This document shows, piece by piece, positions 5,748 to 6,045 of a stretch of 6,045 bases of DNA. Within the stretch, counting starts at the first letter, position 1. Every line of letters begins with the position of its first letter. The position numbers and the translations under genes are program-made. The notes under the pieces were generated by a model that saw nothing but the letters and a program-made list of their open reading frames with translations, did no database searches and had not been told where the DNA came from. Source of the stretch: Nitrospirae bacterium RBG_16_43_11 (GTDB lineage: Bacteria > Nitrospirota > 9FT-COMBO-42-15 > HDB-SIOI813); the NCBI GenBank assembly GCA_001805165.1, contig MHEI01000033.1:321-6365 (forward strand). The letters are read 5' to 3'.

Positions 5748-6045
5748 ATGGATTTTACATATATAGACAATCTCAATGGCGCCTATGCCGAATCAAGAAT
5801 CCTTCATGTTGCAATTGAATTAAATATATTTGACACTATTGGTAGCCAGATGATGTCCGCTAAGGAGGTATCAGCAAAGATACATACTGAGGTACGGGCC
5901 ACAGAACTATTCTTGAATGCACTTACAGCCCTTAATCTTCTTGAGAAAAAGGACAACCTGTTTTCCCTGACTGAAGTTTCAGGAAAATACCTGTTGTCCA
6001 CCTCTGAGACTTGCTATAGCAGCATGATAAAATTTGATTCTTCTA
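5748..6045 (+). CDS. Methyltransferase of the dimerising O-methyltransferase family, N-terminal part (runs off the window)
   Basis: The frame is open from ATG 5748 to the last base, so only the first 99 codons are present. The translation starts MDFTYIDNLNGAYAESRILH and continues VAIELNIFDTIGSQ, SAKEVSAKIHTEVRATELFL, NALTALNLLEKKDNLFSLTE and VSGKYLLSTS. This is the winged-helix dimerisation domain that precedes the SAM-binding domain in class I O-methyltransferases (hydroxyneurosporene or caffeate methyltransferase-like): an A-x-x-S-R-I-L helix, an L-x-I-F-D turn, the 'SAKEVSAKI' helix, the recognition helix and the wing ending in F-S-L-T. The SAM-binding motif lies beyond the window, so activity and substrate cannot be judged. 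AAGGTG at 5736-5741, six bases before the ATG, supports the start. It is divergent from the minus-strand operon, so need not share its function. Confidence 0.82.
   Translation, partial: MDFTYIDNLNGAYAESRILHVAIELNIFDTIGSQMMSAKEVSAKIHTEVRATELFLNALTALNLLEKKDNLFSLTEVSGKYLLSTSETCYSSMIKFDSS

Noticed and set aside
5804..6001. Minus-strand 65-codon open frame near the window end
   Set aside because: It is antisense to the methyltransferase dimerisation domain, which is well supported by motif pattern and ribosome binding site.

Overview
The window looks like chromosomal sequence from a bacterium with a cell wall, at moderate GC (low-to-mid 40s per cent, judged by eye). The gene style (yggS-proC-yggT block, a transpeptidase-only penicillin-binding protein, DUF599 and small four-cysteine proteins) suggests an environmental lineage such as Nitrospirota or the former Deltaproteobacteria. 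That placement is an impression from gene content, not a phylogenetic result. There are no RNA genes, CRISPR arrays, insertion sequences or phage genes, and no gene-free stretch over about 105 bases.

Plus strand, 1-3061: a tight co-directional block. It holds the 3' part of a YggS/PLPHP pyridoxal-phosphate homeostasis gene (its start lies before the window), proC (pyrroline-5-carboxylate reductase, last step of proline synthesis), a single-unit YggT membrane protein, and a membrane-anchored penicillin-binding transpeptidase. The first three are a widely conserved neighbourhood often linked to cell division and envelope genes, and the transpeptidase fits that context. A three-unit heptamer repeat lies across the yggT stop codon, just before the transpeptidase ribosome binding site.

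Minus strand, 5643 down to 3015: five genes in a row with short gaps or overlaps, probably one operon read from a sigma70-like promoter near 5677-5705. In transcription order they are a 71-residue four-cysteine acidic protein, a 117-residue helical protein of unknown function, a DUF457/YdjM-type membrane metal-dependent hydrolase, a stand-alone RelE/ParE-fold protein with no visible antitoxin, and a DUF599 membrane protein. The last gene runs 47 bases into the 3' end of the transpeptidase gene from the opposite side, so the two operons converge with overlapping coding ends and no recognisable terminator between them.

Plus strand, 5748 to the window end: the first 99 codons of a methyltransferase of the dimerising winged-helix O-methyltransferase type, divergent from the minus-strand operon across a 104-base intergenic region.

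No clear new multi-gene system is visible. The most interesting points are the minus-strand operon of poorly characterised genes with an orphan RelE-fold protein, a perfect 11-bp GC-rich hairpin inside the hydrolase gene, and two short tandem repeats that each straddle a stop codon.
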